Assembly (NCBI GenBank): GCA_021737785.1 | Contig: JAIPDI010000026.1 | Span: 1 to 64,000, forward strand | Direction of reading: 5' to 3' | Origin: Deltaproteobacteria bacterium | GTDB lineage: Bacteria; Desulfobacterota; DSM-4660; Desulfatiglandales; Desulfatiglandaceae | Length of the DNA: 64,000 nucleotides | Part shown: positions 16,593 to 26,111 of the stretch, piece after piece | Position numbering within the stretch: position 1 is the first letter of the stretch | Layout of the letters: every line of letters begins with the position of its first letter | The notes under the pieces: model-generated | What the model was told of the DNA's origin: nothing | Seen by the model: the letters and a program-made list of their open reading frames with translations, nothing else | Databases searched by the model: none | Program-made: the position numbers and the translations under genes

Positions 16593-18499
16593 GATCTTTT
16601 GTCTCCAGCGAAATCGGGTTTTCGCAGGGCAAAGGGGCGATAGGCATATCCGCTCCACTCTACCCCGGCATTATTGGAAAACTCCAGCATGTTCAACCGG
16701 ACCCCATGGGCAAAGATGGCGATCCCCGCGAGCCCCATGTTGAGCCCGTGGCCGAAAACAAGGACCGGCCCGGCCGCAAACCACGTGGCCCCGTCTGCGA
16801 TGCGGGCCCCCAGGAGGTTAAATGCCATGGCAATATAATAGCTGGCCATGCCCACCGCAAACAGCCGGAGATAGCTCATGGTGTCACTGAAGGTGCTCAC
16901 CAGGGGGAGGAGGGAGGATGCCAATCCGAAAGAGGCCCTTCTCCCCACCCCCTTTACCGGTCTTCCAAACCACACGGGCAACAGGAGCGCACCCAGGAGC
17001 ACCCACCATACCCCGGAAGGCAGTTGATCGGCACCGATAAAAAGGAGATACCAGATCAGTACCAGCATATCCCCCAGCACCACGATCCAGCCCAGTTCCG
17101 CCAGGGCCCGCTGGTCCGGGAACAGGGCCAGGAGCCTGCGGACATGGGCCGAAATGAGATGGAGGCATCCCACCACCAGGGATGCCTTGAGAATCAGGAA
17201 CCGGTGTGCTTCCGGATCCGGCCGCCACAGGAGAGCGGCCCACCCCATGATCTGCGCAATGCGGGCATACCCCCCCGTGCCCGAGGAGAGGGCCGGGTAA
17301 TCCACCGGGGCCCCGGCCCGGGAGGATTCTGTAAACCCGCCGGCCCTGGCCAGGGTTTCCGGGGTGATTCCGAAATAGTTGGCCGTCAGCACCCCCCATG
17401 CCAGTGTGGCCAGGCCGAAGGCCGCCAGGAGCCGGACAGTCTCTTTGCTGGACCGCCGGGAGATCTGTCTGGAAAAGAGGAGCGTTGTCAGGGTGATGCA
17501 GACCCCGTATCCGGCATCGCCGATGAGCATGGCGGCAAACAGGGGGAGGGCCGCCATGAAAAAGGGCGAAAGGTCCATTTCGCGGTACCCCGGAAGCGTC
17601 CCCAACAGATCGAACAGGGCCTTGACAGGCCTTGCCCAGAGGGGGTAGCGGATCAGGCTGGGCGGATGCTCCCCTTGCCGGGCGTCGCGTATTTCTACCG
17701 CCGCAGGGATCTGAACCTCCCGGAGCCCCGAGGCAAGGCCCTCGGCCCGATGGCTGGGAATCCATCCCTGAACCGCAAAGAGGTCTCCCAAAACCAGACC
17801 GCTTTGCCGCGCGATCTGGTATTCCAGATCCGCTGCCAATGCCGCTTGCGCCCTTTCAAGGGCGGTCATCTGACCCGCGAGGCGGGCCAGCCTTCGGGAA
17901 TCCGCCTTGATCTCCGCATCCACCTGCGCGGCCATGGCCAGGACAGACGGCCGGTCCTGCTGCGGAATCCGCATCAATTCGGCCTCTTCGGGCAGGGCGG
18001 CCGTCCCCTTCCGCCGGACCACGGCCACCAGCCGCCGACCGCCTTGCAGATCCCCGACGACCTCCACGCATTCGGCCTCTATGTCGGGTATCCGGGACTC
18101 GGGTACGGCAAAGAAGTGAACGATGATCCCCATATCCTTGAGCTGCAAAAGCTCCTGGCGCCGGACATTCCCCCACAGCGCCAATTCCCTGGCCTGTTGG
18201 TACAGGGCCTTGAGCCGGGACTCTTTTTCACGCAATCCGGCCTCCAACCGGATGACCCCCCGGGCCGTGTCCACAGGCCGCTGATCCGTTCCGGGGCCTT
18301 TTTGCGGGGGGATGGCGGACAGGATCTGTACGGCGCGGTTCAGGTCGGCCATTTCCTGAAGCGTCGCCGGTTCGGGAACGGCATTGTGAGGATCCACCGG
18401 TTCCACATGGAGAAGTCCCAGGCGGCCCAGGTGATCCAGCAACTGCTCCTGATCCCCCTTCCGGGCCACGATATGGGCGCGGGACATGGAGACGATCAT
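16589..18499 (-). CDS. atpI: V-type ATPase subunit I (membrane stator)
   Basis: 636 residues. The cytoplasmic N-terminal half has coiled-coil segments; the C-terminal half has about seven to eight membrane helices, including LIGDAGYGVCITL and the SYLRLFAVGMASYYIAMAFNLLG region in which the conserved arginine sits beside the proton or sodium channel. The length is normal for bacterial subunit I. The ATG at 18499 overlaps the stop of subunit D by four bases. Confidence 0.95.
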   Translation of the reverse strand: MIVSMSRAHIVARKGDQEQLLDHLGRLGLLHVEPVDPHNAVPEPATLQEMADLNRAVQILSAIPPQKGPGTDQRPVDTARGVIRLEAGLREKESRLKALYQQARELALWGNVRRQELLQLKDMGIIVHFFAVPESRIPDIEAECVEVVGDLQGGRRLVAVVRRKGTAALPEEAELMRIPQQDRPSVLAMAAQVDAEIKADSRRLARLAGQMTALERAQAALAADLEYQIARQSGLVLGDLFAVQGWIPSHRAEGLASGLREVQIPAAVEIRDARQGEHPPSLIRYPLWARPVKALFDLLGTLPGYREMDLSPFFMAALPLFAAMLIGDAGYGVCITLTTLLFSRQISRRSSKETVRLLAAFGLATLAWGVLTANYFGITPETLARAGGFTESSRAGAPVDYPALSSGTGGYARIAQIMGWAALLWRPDPEAHRFLILKASLVVGCLHLISAHVRRLLALFPDQRALAELGWIVVLGDMLVLIWYLLFIGADQLPSGVWWVLLGALLLPVWFGRPVKGVGRRASFGLASSLLPLVSTFSDTMSYLRLFAVGMASYYIAMAFNLLGARIADGATWFAAGPVLVFGHGLNMGLAGIAIFAHGVRLNMLEFSNNAGVEWSGYAYRPFALRKPDFAGDKRS

Positions 18500-19140
18500 G
18501 GGCGTCCCTCCTCCGACCGTCTTTGCACCTCCCGCGCGTTCAGCTTGGCCTTTGCGATCTTGGCCCGGGCCACCGCCGCGGTCATGGCATCCCCCAGGGC
18601 GATACGGATCCGCCGAATGTTCTCCTCTGTCTGCGGAATAATCATCTTTTCAAACAGGTTCACCCGCTGCATCACCTTCCTGAGTTCGGCCTCGATCAAT
18701 TCCTTCTGCTGTTCCACCACCTTCAGCCGGGACACCCGCCGGCCCTTCTCCCGCAGATCCTCCAAAGCCCTGTCCACCCAGGGGGGGGTTCCGAAGAGGC
18801 TGTATACGGCCTCGGGGAACGAGACAGACTCAAAGGCCGGCACACGCACCCCGGCCATGTTTTTCATCCCGGTGATGACGTGTTCGGGTTTAGCCATCTT
18901 CTCTATATTGACCCCTCCCCTGTCCCGAAACACCCCCTGATGCCCGCTGATCCTTGCTTCCACGGACGAAAGGGCGTCAAGGGCCTCCTCCTGTGCACGC
19001 AAAACCAGGCCCAGGGCCAGTTGAAGCTGCTGCTGTTTCAGCTGCAGCGTGGGCAGATAGAGTTCAAAGCGCCTCAGGGCATTTCGCTCTTCCTTGAGCG
19101 CGGCCCAGGTGAACTTGATCTTTTTTCTGGGCTTGGGCAT
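18496..19140 (-). CDS. atpD: V-type ATPase subunit D (central stalk)
   Basis: 214 residues, mostly two long helices with a coiled-coil pattern and the family stretch KLRLNPTKINLLKLKR-like replaced by KIKFTWAALKEERNALRRFE at the N-terminus. The C-terminal helix ends RRIRIALGDAMTAAVARAKIAKAK. It forms the rotating shaft inside the A3B3 head. It lies between B and I; a 120-bp gap separates it from B, while it overlaps I. Confidence 0.93.
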   Translation of the reverse strand: MPKPRKKIKFTWAALKEERNALRRFELYLPTLQLKQQQLQLALGLVLRAQEEALDALSSVEARISGHQGVFRDRGGVNIEKMAKPEHVITGMKNMAGVRVPAFESVSFPEAVYSLFGTPPWVDRALEDLREKGRRVSRLKVVEQQKELIEAELRKVMQRVNLFEKMIIPQTEENIRRIRIALGDAMTAAVARAKIAKAKLNAREVQRRSEEGRP

Positions 19141-19260
19141 TCGGTCTTCCCCTCAGCCAGGATACCGGTTTCTTAAAGGAAGTGAAACGATCCCCGGGGG
19201 ATTGCTGAAGGTCCGGAACTCAAGGCGTAAAGCTGAGACCCATTGAATCATTTCCCCTCC

Positions 19261-20556
19261 TCATCCCCCCGGCCAGTGCTGTTTAACAATGGTATTCCGA
19301 ATCCCGGTCTCTTCCGCGGTAAAACATTGCGCAAGGATCTCCCAGCACTGGTCCAGGGCATCGAACAGAGAAAGATTCACATGGAGATTCATCATTTTAC
19401 GTTCAAACAGATTCCCGTAGTCGAGGAGTTTCCTGTCCCATGCAGACATCTCAAATCCCATCTCCTGCTTTTCGCGGCTGTCGTCGCACTGGGCATACAG
19501 CTGGATACAGGCGTCCATGATGGCCCGATGATCGTCCCGGGTGGCGCCGTTCACCAGCTGCTTGAGCCGGGAGAGGGACCCGAACGGCTCGATCCGCCCG
19601 TTGCGCAGATAGAGCTGGCCTTCCGTGATATATCCGGTATTGTCCGGGACCGGGTGGGTCACATCGTCGCCGGGCATGGTCACGCAGGCCAGAACGGTCA
19701 TGGACCCTGCCCCGTCAAAATCAACGGCCTTTTCGTATCTCCGGGCCATCTGCGTATACAGATCGCCCGGATATCCCCGATTGGACGGGACCTGTTCCAT
19801 GGTAATGGCGATTTCCTTGAGGGCGTCTGCAAAGGCGGTCATATCCGTGAGAAGCACTAGGGCCCGCTTCCCCTCCAGCGCATACTGCTCTGCCACAGCC
19901 AGGCAGAGGTCCGGGACCAGGAGACACTCCACCACTGGATCCGCGGCCGTATGAATAAACATGATGGTCCGCTCCAGCACCCCCCCCTGCTCAAAGGTGC
20001 TGCGAAAGGTCAGATAATCATCATAGCGGAGCCCCATGCCGCCCAACAGGATCACATCCGCGTCCGCCTGGAGGCCCACCCGGGAGAGGAGGTCGTTGTA
20101 GGGTTCGCCGGCAACGGAAAATATGGGGAGTTTCTGCGATTCCACCAGGGTGTTGAAGACGTCGATCATCGGAATGCCCGTATGGATCATCCGGTCCGGC
20201 TGTCTCCGTTTCACCGGATTCACCGCCGGGGACCCGATATCGATCACTCCTTCCCGGATTTCCGGCCGGTTGTCCCGAGGTCTGCCGGACCCGTCGAACG
20301 CACGGCCCAGGAGGGATGAAGAAAATGAGACCTGCATGGGCCGCCCCAGAAACCGGACCCGGTCCCCGGTGGAAACCCCTTCCGTGCCCCCGAAGATCTG
20401 AAAGCTCACCTCATCCGCTTCCAGACGGATCACCTGGGCCAGGGACGGCCCAAAGGAGGTGTAAATAACCGCCAGTTCGTCATACCCCACGTCCCGGGCC
20501 CGGACCGTGGCCACGCTTCCGGCGATACGGGTAATTTCATCATAGTATTTTCGCAT
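19261..20556 (-). CDS. atpB: V-type ATPase subunit B
   Basis: 431 residues. The non-catalytic nucleotide-site subunit of the head. The P-loop position reads [14 protein letters not shown], degenerate as is normal for B subunits. Other family features are [31 protein letters not shown] and [16 protein letters not shown]. Normal length. It follows A by 39 bp. Confidence 0.97.
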   Translation of the reverse strand: MRKYYDEITRIAGSVATVRARDVGYDELAVIYTSFGPSLAQVIRLEADEVSFQIFGGTEGVSTGDRVRFLGRPMQVSFSSSLLGRAFDGSGRPRDNRPEIREGVIDIGSPAVNPVKRRQPDRMIHTGIPMIDVFNTLVESQKLPIFSVAGEPYNDLLSRVGLQADADVILLGGMGLRYDDYLTFRSTFEQGGVLERTIMFIHTAADPVVECLLVPDLCLAVAEQYALEGKRALVLLTDMTAFADALKEIAITMEQVPSNRGYPGDLYTQMARRYEKAVDFDGAGSMTVLACVTMPGDDVTHPVPDNTGYITEGQLYLRNGRIEPFGSLSRLKQLVNGATRDDHRAIMDACIQLYAQCDDSREKQEMGFEMSAWDRKLLDYGNLFERKMMNLHVNLSLFDALDQCWEILAQCFTAEETGIRNTIVKQHWPGG

Positions 20557-20595
20557 GGCGTACTTCCAACCTGAATGCCGTATTTCTTTTCATGT

Positions 20596-22566
20596 CTATG
20601 ATCCGGACTCCTCCTCTTCCCAATCCGGGTATTCTCCTGTCAGCGTCTTCCTGCTCCGCGGCCTTCCATCTCCCCTCACCGACTTGACGCACTTGTGCAG
20701 CCCGCTGCGGTGATCCTCCTCTTCCTCCCCAGGCCCCCCTCCTCCCTCTATTTCACGCCCGGTATGTTCGAAGCGCCCTCCTTCCCGCTTCTCATCGGCC
20801 GCCCCCCCCATGGTGCGGATAAACCCGTCGATCTCTTCCAGCAGCCGCTTGAACTCCGAGTCCTGCCCCCGGCTTTCCGGGGCCTGGTCAGGAAGGAGGA
20901 CGCCGGGGTCCCATGCCAGGTAATTCCAGTTCCGAAACAGGCTGGTGATCCGAACCATCACTTCCCGGGCCTGGTCCTTATGCTTGAATTCAAAATGGAG
21001 ATGCAGGATTTCCAGGGCCTTGTCAAACACGAACTGCTGCCGCTCCCTGGGGGTGGCCCCGTCCACCGGGTCAAAGGCGTTCTGCTGGAGGTAGGCGGCG
21101 TCAAAAAAATCGGCCTTGAGCATGAGGGTGAAATCGTCCATCGGGGTCCCTTCTTCCCCCACCACGGCGATCATCTGGCGCACCTCTTCGCTGCGCCGCA
21201 AAAGGGACCGGACCCAGGCCGTCTTTTCCGGATCGATGATCCCCCGGTATTTGCTCCAACTGTCCGTCGGATCGATGGCCGGATACCGGCGGGCGTCGCT
21301 CCGTTCACGGCTGAGCCCGTGAAAGGCCCCCACCACCTTGAGGGTGGCCTGGGTGACCGGTTCGTCAAAATTTCCCCCGGCCGGACTCACCGTGCCGCCG
21401 ATGGTCACCGAGGCCTCCTTTCCGTTGCGCAGCCGGATCATCCCGGCCCGCTCATAGAATCCGGCGATGCGGCTCTCCAGATAGGCGGGAAAGGCCTCCT
21501 CTCCGGGGATCTCCTCCAGCCGCCCGGAGATCTCCCGCATGGCCTGGGCCCATCGGCTGGTGGAATCGGCCAGAAACAGGACGTGCAACCCGGCCTGGCG
21601 ATAATATTCCGCCAGGGTGATGCCGGTATAGACGGAGGCGTCCCGGGCAGCCACCGGCATGGCCGATGTATTGCACACGATGATGGTCCTTTCCATGAGG
21701 CTCCTGCCGGTGCGGGGATCTTCCAGTTTGGGGAATTCCCGGATGGTCTCCACTATCTCGCCGGCACGTTCCCCGCAGGCCGTAATGATGACGATATCCA
21801 CCTCTGCATTGCGGGAGGTGACCTGCTGAAGCACGGTCTTCCCTGCGCCGAAGGGTCCGGGAATGCAGTAGGTCCCCCCGCGGGCAATGGGAAACATGGA
21901 ATCGATAATGCGGATGCGGGTGACCAGCGGGTCGCTGGGCATCATCCGTTTTCCGGCCACGCAGAGGGGCCGCTTGACAGGCCAGGACTGCTGCATGGAA
22001 ACGGTCCGCTCATGTCCTTCAGGGTCCCCGAGCACGGCGACGGTATCGTCGATGGTATGGGTCCCCGCCTTTGTGACCTCCTCCACCGTAAACTCGCCGG
22101 TCCAGCCAAAGGGGACCATGATCGGATGATCGAAAATCCCTTCAGGCACGCTCCCCAGGGCATCCCCTGCCAGGACAATCTCTCCGGGGCGAACCCGGGG
22201 CGTCCATTCCCACTCACGTTCCGTGTCCAGGGCCGGCATATCGCTCCCCGGGGTCAGATAATACCCGTTCTTTTCCGCCAGCCGGGGCAGGGGCTTCTGA
22301 AGACCGTCGTAGATCTGGCCCAAGAGACCCGGTCCCAGGGTTGCCGAGAGCATCTCCGGTCTGAACTCCACCCGGTCTCCGATGCGCAGGCCCCGGGTCT
22401 CTTCAAAGACCTGCAGGTCCGCCCGGTTTCCACGGATGCGGATGATCTCACACAAAAGAGACACACCATCCCGGCGGTGGCATACGCCTACGGAATTCTT
22501 TGTGACCTCGCCTTCGGTCTCTGCAATGACCATATTACCGAATACAGCTATGATTCTGCCCCTCAC
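20596..22566 (-). CDS. atpA: V-type ATPase subunit A (catalytic), with unusual C-terminal tail
   Basis: 656 residues from a GTG at 22566 that overlaps the preceding stop as GTGA, with GGGAG just upstream; a TTG at 22611 would lie well inside the upstream gene. The catalytic P-loop GPFGAGKT is at about residues 237-244, followed by GERAGE and STSRWAQAMREISGRLEEIPGEEAFPAYL. The conserved part ends near FKRLLEEIDGFI. The last 60 or so residues are a charged, glycine- and glutamate-rich tail not usual for the family, possibly the product of an old frameshift near the natural stop. Confidence 0.95.
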   Translation of the reverse strand: MRGRIIAVFGNMVIAETEGEVTKNSVGVCHRRDGVSLLCEIIRIRGNRADLQVFEETRGLRIGDRVEFRPEMLSATLGPGLLGQIYDGLQKPLPRLAEKNGYYLTPGSDMPALDTEREWEWTPRVRPGEIVLAGDALGSVPEGIFDHPIMVPFGWTGEFTVEEVTKAGTHTIDDTVAVLGDPEGHERTVSMQQSWPVKRPLCVAGKRMMPSDPLVTRIRIIDSMFPIARGGTYCIPGPFGAGKTVLQQVTSRNAEVDIVIITACGERAGEIVETIREFPKLEDPRTGRSLMERTIIVCNTSAMPVAARDASVYTGITLAEYYRQAGLHVLFLADSTSRWAQAMREISGRLEEIPGEEAFPAYLESRIAGFYERAGMIRLRNGKEASVTIGGTVSPAGGNFDEPVTQATLKVVGAFHGLSRERSDARRYPAIDPTDSWSKYRGIIDPEKTAWVRSLLRRSEEVRQMIAVVGEEGTPMDDFTLMLKADFFDAAYLQQNAFDPVDGATPRERQQFVFDKALEILHLHFEFKHKDQAREVMVRITSLFRNWNYLAWDPGVLLPDQAPESRGQDSEFKRLLEEIDGFIRTMGGAADEKREGGRFEHTGREIEGGGGPGEEEEDHRSGLHKCVKSVRGDGRPRSRKTLTGEYPDWEEEESGS

Positions 22567-23282
22567 GACACTCCCTTTTCCCCATGTTCGTCCCGGAGTA
22601 TCCGGCGCCAACGAAGCAGCGACAGGAGCTTGGCCCCGTATGCGAGCACCTCGTCATCCCCGAAATCGTACCAGGGCGTCTGTTCCTCAAGCCATTGCCA
22701 GCGAACCCGCTCCAGGGCCTCGAGACCTGCCAGGGGGTCGGGCGCCCGTTTCCATGCCTCCAGTTCCCGGTGAAAAACCGCGCCGGGATTTCCCAGCTCC
22801 TCCGCCACCAGATAGGGCCGTGCATCCAGGCCCAGCGTGGCTGCACGCTCCCGGGCAAGGGCGTTTCTCAGGCCCACCTCATAGGCCACCCAGTCGCCCA
22901 GAAAGCGGCTCCCCAGGCGGTCGGCCATATTGGCGGCATAATGAAAATAGCGGCCCCACAGGATGTCCACGGAAAGGACCTCCCGGGAGACCTTTTCATC
23001 CTGCGGCCCCCTGGCGATCAGGAATTCCGGCAGGGGGCGGGCCCCGGAGGCCTGGGCCGCGGAAAGGACACTCAGGTCCACCTCATCTAGGTTTATCTCA
23101 CCGCTCAGGACCGCTTCCCGCTCAAGGAGATCATCCCCCAGCAGCAGCACTTCCACGGCAGATCCGGGCCCCCCGGAATCCCGCACCATGGTGAGAAATT
23201 CCGATTTCCCAAGGGGGGGAGCGCTTCCAAACTGCATAAGCGACGGAAGGGCGGTGAGGAGATAGTAGTGTTTTCGCCCCAT
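22563..23282 (-). CDS. DUF2764 family V-ATPase accessory subunit
   Basis: 239 residues, starting MGRKHYYLLTALPSL, the usual opening of DUF2764 proteins, which occupy this position in the V-ATPase operons of Bacteroidetes, spirochaetes and some deltaproteobacteria. No canonical subunit C gene is present, and this protein is thought to take a subunit C-like place linking head and membrane sector; that role is inferred from gene position. It is mostly helical with several tryptophans near the C-terminus. It is 10 bp after E and overlaps A. Confidence 0.8.
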   Translation of the reverse strand: MGRKHYYLLTALPSLMQFGSAPPLGKSEFLTMVRDSGGPGSAVEVLLLGDDLLEREAVLSGEINLDEVDLSVLSAAQASGARPLPEFLIARGPQDEKVSREVLSVDILWGRYFHYAANMADRLGSRFLGDWVAYEVGLRNALARERAATLGLDARPYLVAEELGNPGAVFHRELEAWKRAPDPLAGLEALERVRWQWLEEQTPWYDFGDDEVLAYGAKLLSLLRWRRILRDEHGEKGVS

Positions 23283-23292
23283 GGTCCGGATC

Positions 23293-23922
23293 TCACGCGG
23301 TCTCGCCTGTTAACGCCTCGCTGATGATCCCCTGCAGATTTGGATTCACCATCTCCAGCAGGGCCTCTGTCACCGACTCGGGGCTTACCTCAATGGTGGC
23401 GCCATCGACCCGGTAATCAAAGCCGGCCCTGGAGAGGACCGCCTTCACCCGGGTGTTATCCGGTTGATGAAGCTGGTGAGAGAGATCCTTCAGGACGTCC
23501 CGGACCCAGTCATCCGTCATATCCCTGGAGACCTGCACCTCCACCTGTCTCTCCCGGCCCGCATCCCCATGGGCATAGGCCGTGACCACGTCCCTGATGA
23601 TCTTCCTCAGATAGGAACCGTCTTCAAACCCTTCTTTGACCCTCTGCGCGATTACCGCGGACATGGCGCGGCCGAGGGATTCCCGAAGACGGAGCACGGT
23701 ATCCCTCACGGCCATCTTCAGCTCAGACCGGGCACGGGAGTGTTGTTGCGCTGCCTCCTCCCGGGCCTGTTGAACTATTTTTTCCGCCTCCTCACGGGCG
23801 CAGGCGAGGATCTCTTCGGCCCTTTCCTCGGCCTCTTTCCTCACCCTTTCAGCGGCCGCTTTGGCCGCATCGATCCCCTCTGATTGAAGCTTTTTCACAA
23901 AGGATTCAAGGTCTTCAGCCAT
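23293..23922 (-). CDS. atpE: V-type ATPase subunit E (peripheral stalk)
   Basis: 209 residues. The first 110 or so are a long charged alanine- and glutamate-rich coiled coil (AAERVRKEAEERAEEI and following), ending in a small globular domain, as in E/NtpE peripheral stalk subunits. It is the first gene of the operon, 48 bp downstream of a credible promoter -10 box. No separate subunit G or F gene is visible, the usual situation in this operon type. Confidence 0.88.
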   Translation of the reverse strand: MAEDLESFVKKLQSEGIDAAKAAAERVRKEAEERAEEILACAREEAEKIVQQAREEAAQQHSRARSELKMAVRDTVLRLRESLGRAMSAVIAQRVKEGFEDGSYLRKIIRDVVTAYAHGDAGRERQVEVQVSRDMTDDWVRDVLKDLSHQLHQPDNTRVKAVLSRAGFDYRVDGATIEVSPESVTEALLEMVNPNLQGIISEALTGETA

Positions 23923-23969
23923 AATCTGATTCCTCGTTGCCTGAAAAAGGGATTCACGATGTATGGGAA

Positions 23970-23999
23970 ATTATACCGACAAATCTGCACAATTTGCAA
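23970..23999 (-). promoter_or_regulatory. Sigma70-type promoter of the V-ATPase operon
   Basis: On the minus strand TTGCAA (23994-23999) and TATAAT (23970-23975) are separated by 18 bp. The -10 box is a perfect consensus and lies 47 bp upstream of the subunit E start codon. Confidence 0.65.
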
Positions 24000-24034
24000 A
24001 TTCCGATCATCAATTTAAATAATGTCTTCTATTC

Positions 24035-24240
24035 TTAACCCTACAACGAATGTTACCGAGATCACCCTATTTTGCATCCTGTCATGCCGGACTTGATCCC
24101 CGCAAGTACGGGATCTTCGACCGGCATCCAGGACTCCTTATATAAGCACCGAACCAAAAATAAGCCATCTTGCATCTCCCTCTGGCTGGATTCCGGCCTT
24201 CGCCGGAATGACGGAGTGGCAAGTTGCGTTGTAGGGTTAA
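24035..24240. repeat. MITE-like element with 14-bp terminal inverted repeats
   Basis: Bounded by perfect inverted repeats TTAACCCTACAACG (24035-24048) and CGTTGTAGGGTTAA (24227-24240). Inside are two nested palindromes: GTCATGCCGG with CCGGCAT, and GGATTCCGGC with GCCGGAATGACGG. No coding capacity. The 379-bp gap at 23923-24301 is mostly this element plus the operon promoter. Confidence 0.7.
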
Positions 24241-24301
24241 AAAATACCATGAACCGGATTATATTGCAAAAAGGGGACTCCGGTAAGAGATACGCGATAT
24301 T

Positions 24302-25357
24302 TTATTTGGTTACATACCCGCGGAGATGATTTGAAATGATATCAGCAGCGAACTGATTTCCGGCAATATTCCAATGGGTATCCCGCGGCTTATACAACCG
24401 GTTCTCTTCGGCCTCTTTGACAAAATGCGGATATAAATCCACATAATCGACCCCCATCTCTTTCAATCCGGCAGTCAGTATGTTGTTTGGAAGTTGTATA
24501 TTCCACCTGCTTTGATTTACTGAAAGCCGGTTGCGGACCTCCCTCTGGAGGACGTCGTTGATCTGGACTTCGTCCGGAATCAGCACCACAACCAGGTCAA
24601 TCCCGTTTTTTCGGCACACATCCCGGAGTTGCCTCAAGCAGTCCAGCGCCTCGTCAAAAGGGGGGGTATCCGCGTCCGCGGTCATATAGATGCGGCTTCG
24701 ATCTGATTCAATCTGCAGATAAAGTTCTGGAGCAAAGGTGGGACAGGTATCACAATACACATTTTTGCCGTGAATTATCCGGCCTTCGTATTTCGGCCGG
24801 ATTTTCACCATATAATGAATCAAGGACGCCACGTAAGAGTAGGAATACCATTTCCGGTCTCTGTGACTTTCGAGGATATCGTTGCCGATAAAAAACGACA
24901 ACAGCACCATATCCGGCCGGAGCTGAAGGCCTTCCCGTATCAGCAAGGAAAAGTAGTCTTTCGGCCCGATACTCGGAATCCCCATATTGAATACCTCGGC
25001 CCTCAGGCCTTCTTCCCTGAGTTGGGACTCGAGAAGGGTCAGATAATTGTATGCATATGGGACGACGCCATACGCAAACGAGTCTCCGATGCCCAAAATA
25101 CGATAGGCATCATCATCTTTTTGACCAAATTCCGTGTCCTTGAATCCTTGAGAGTTGAGCTTGAAATCCCAGTCATAGGAGAAGGGTCTCCCCCGAAACC
25201 GGTTATAGGAATCATCAAAAAAAATGAACAGGGGGTTAAAATAATGATAGGTACGTACGGTAATCTCACCCAACAGGAAGGAGATGCCCAGGATGAGGAG
25301 TCCCTGGAGCACCAGACGTGCAATCTTGGTTACATGTGACCTCATATTCATCATCAT
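24302..25357 (-). CDS. Membrane-anchored SGNH/GDSL hydrolase-like protein
   Basis: 351 residues from an ATG cluster at 25345-25357; a longer frame to 25564 only translates a palindromic repeat. One N-terminal membrane helix (about residues 13-31) is followed by an SGNH fold: GIGDSFAYG (nucleophile block I), FFIGNDI (block III) and RDTHWNIAGN (catalytic D and H, block V). Such proteins often deacetylate or acetylate cell-surface glycans. The substrate is unknown. It is a single gene, divergent from the molybdopterin enzyme. Confidence 0.75.
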   Translation of the reverse strand: MMMNMRSHVTKIARLVLQGLLILGISFLLGEITVRTYHYFNPLFIFFDDSYNRFRGRPFSYDWDFKLNSQGFKDTEFGQKDDDAYRILGIGDSFAYGVVPYAYNYLTLLESQLREEGLRAEVFNMGIPSIGPKDYFSLLIREGLQLRPDMVLLSFFIGNDILESHRDRKWYSYSYVASLIHYMVKIRPKYEGRIIHGKNVYCDTCPTFAPELYLQIESDRSRIYMTADADTPPFDEALDCLRQLRDVCRKNGIDLVVVLIPDEVQINDVLQREVRNRLSVNQSRWNIQLPNNILTAGLKEMGVDYVDLYPHFVKEAEENRLYKPRDTHWNIAGNQFAADIISNHLRGYVTK

Positions 25358-25645
25358 TTTGCTTGCCGAAGACCGTATCACCGGGCATATTAGTGGCTTA
25401 TTCCCTGGTCTTCTGTCATGAAAAACAAGAAAATATGGCCACCCTTCCACTGCACGCTTAGTGCTCTGGATCATAAATACGGTGACGTATTTCTCAATTG
25501 GATCGTATGTTGATACTCGCTTCTCTGGATTCCTGCCTCCGCAGGAATGACGGGCAATAATCACTTCTTGTCATCCCGGCGAAAGCCGGGATCCAAGGTG
25601 GCGAAGTGCGTCATCGTATTTATGACAACATGTACTTAGCATTCT

Positions 25646-25729
25646 GTCATTCCGGCACGATTCCAGCCGGAATCCAGAAGTACGGGGGACCGGATTCCGG
25701 CCAGGGACATGCCGGAATCACGGGACAGC
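25646..25729. repeat. Double-palindrome element, copy 1
   Basis: Two hairpins back to back: TCATTCCGGC..GCCGGAATCCAG then CCGGATTCCGGC..GCCGGAATCACGG. It matches the reverse complement of 40164-40243 closely over about 80 bp, including the asymmetric loop sequences CACGATTC and AGGGACAT. Confidence 0.75.
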
Positions 25730-25942
25730 ACACAGCCGTTTTGGTTGCGGCTATCCGCTTTCGAGTTCATCAGGCGACGGCGCACTGCCGGGAGTCGATG
25801 ACGCAGTGAGGGAACACACATCATGGCCCTTTATCCGGGAAAAGACGCCGCACCCGGGGCCGGACTGTTTTGATGGCCAAATTAGCGTATTTCAACCCCT
25901 TTCACAACTATTGATTTTTTGGGATTTTTGGGAAATAAAGAT

Positions 25943-26045
25943 TGATGCATTCGTAAAAAGTCGTCACCCCGTTGAAAAACGGGGTCCAGAGGTTTTGTAA
26001 CTGATTGACGAAAATGACATTTCCTGACTTTTTACGAGACCATCA
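25943..26045. repeat. MITE-like element, copy 1 (103 bp)
   Basis: Ends TGATGCATTCGTAAAAAGTC and GACTTTTTACGAGACCATCA are imperfect inverted repeats of each other. The inner part holds GTCACCCCGTTGAAAAACGGGGTC. A second copy lies at 43832-43966 with an extra 31-33 bp inside. Confidence 0.8.
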
Positions 26046-26111
26046 AGATTGAACCGGGCAGAGAAGCGGGTACCCCGCGTCCCATAACAGGGTGTCAGAG
26101 AGGAGGCGGAT

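Larger units (their letters stand above)
25358..26111. other. Repeat-rich intergenic region
   Basis: 754 bp without a credible gene. It holds at least four GGATTCC..GGAATGACGG-type palindromes (about 25512-25545, 25571-25598 and the double element 25646-25729) and the 103-bp element at 25943-26045. The GGAGG ribosome-binding site of the molybdopterin gene is at 26101-26105. Confidence 0.6.

Noticed and set aside
16706-18940. 744-residue open frame opposite V-ATPase subunits I and D
   Set aside because: It is proline-, glycine- and histidine-rich, a typical antisense shadow of GC-rich codons, and conflicts with clear subunit I and D genes.
20695-22773. 692-residue open frame opposite V-ATPase subunit A
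   Set aside because: Mirror of the GC-rich subunit A gene, with no family resemblance or ribosome-binding site.
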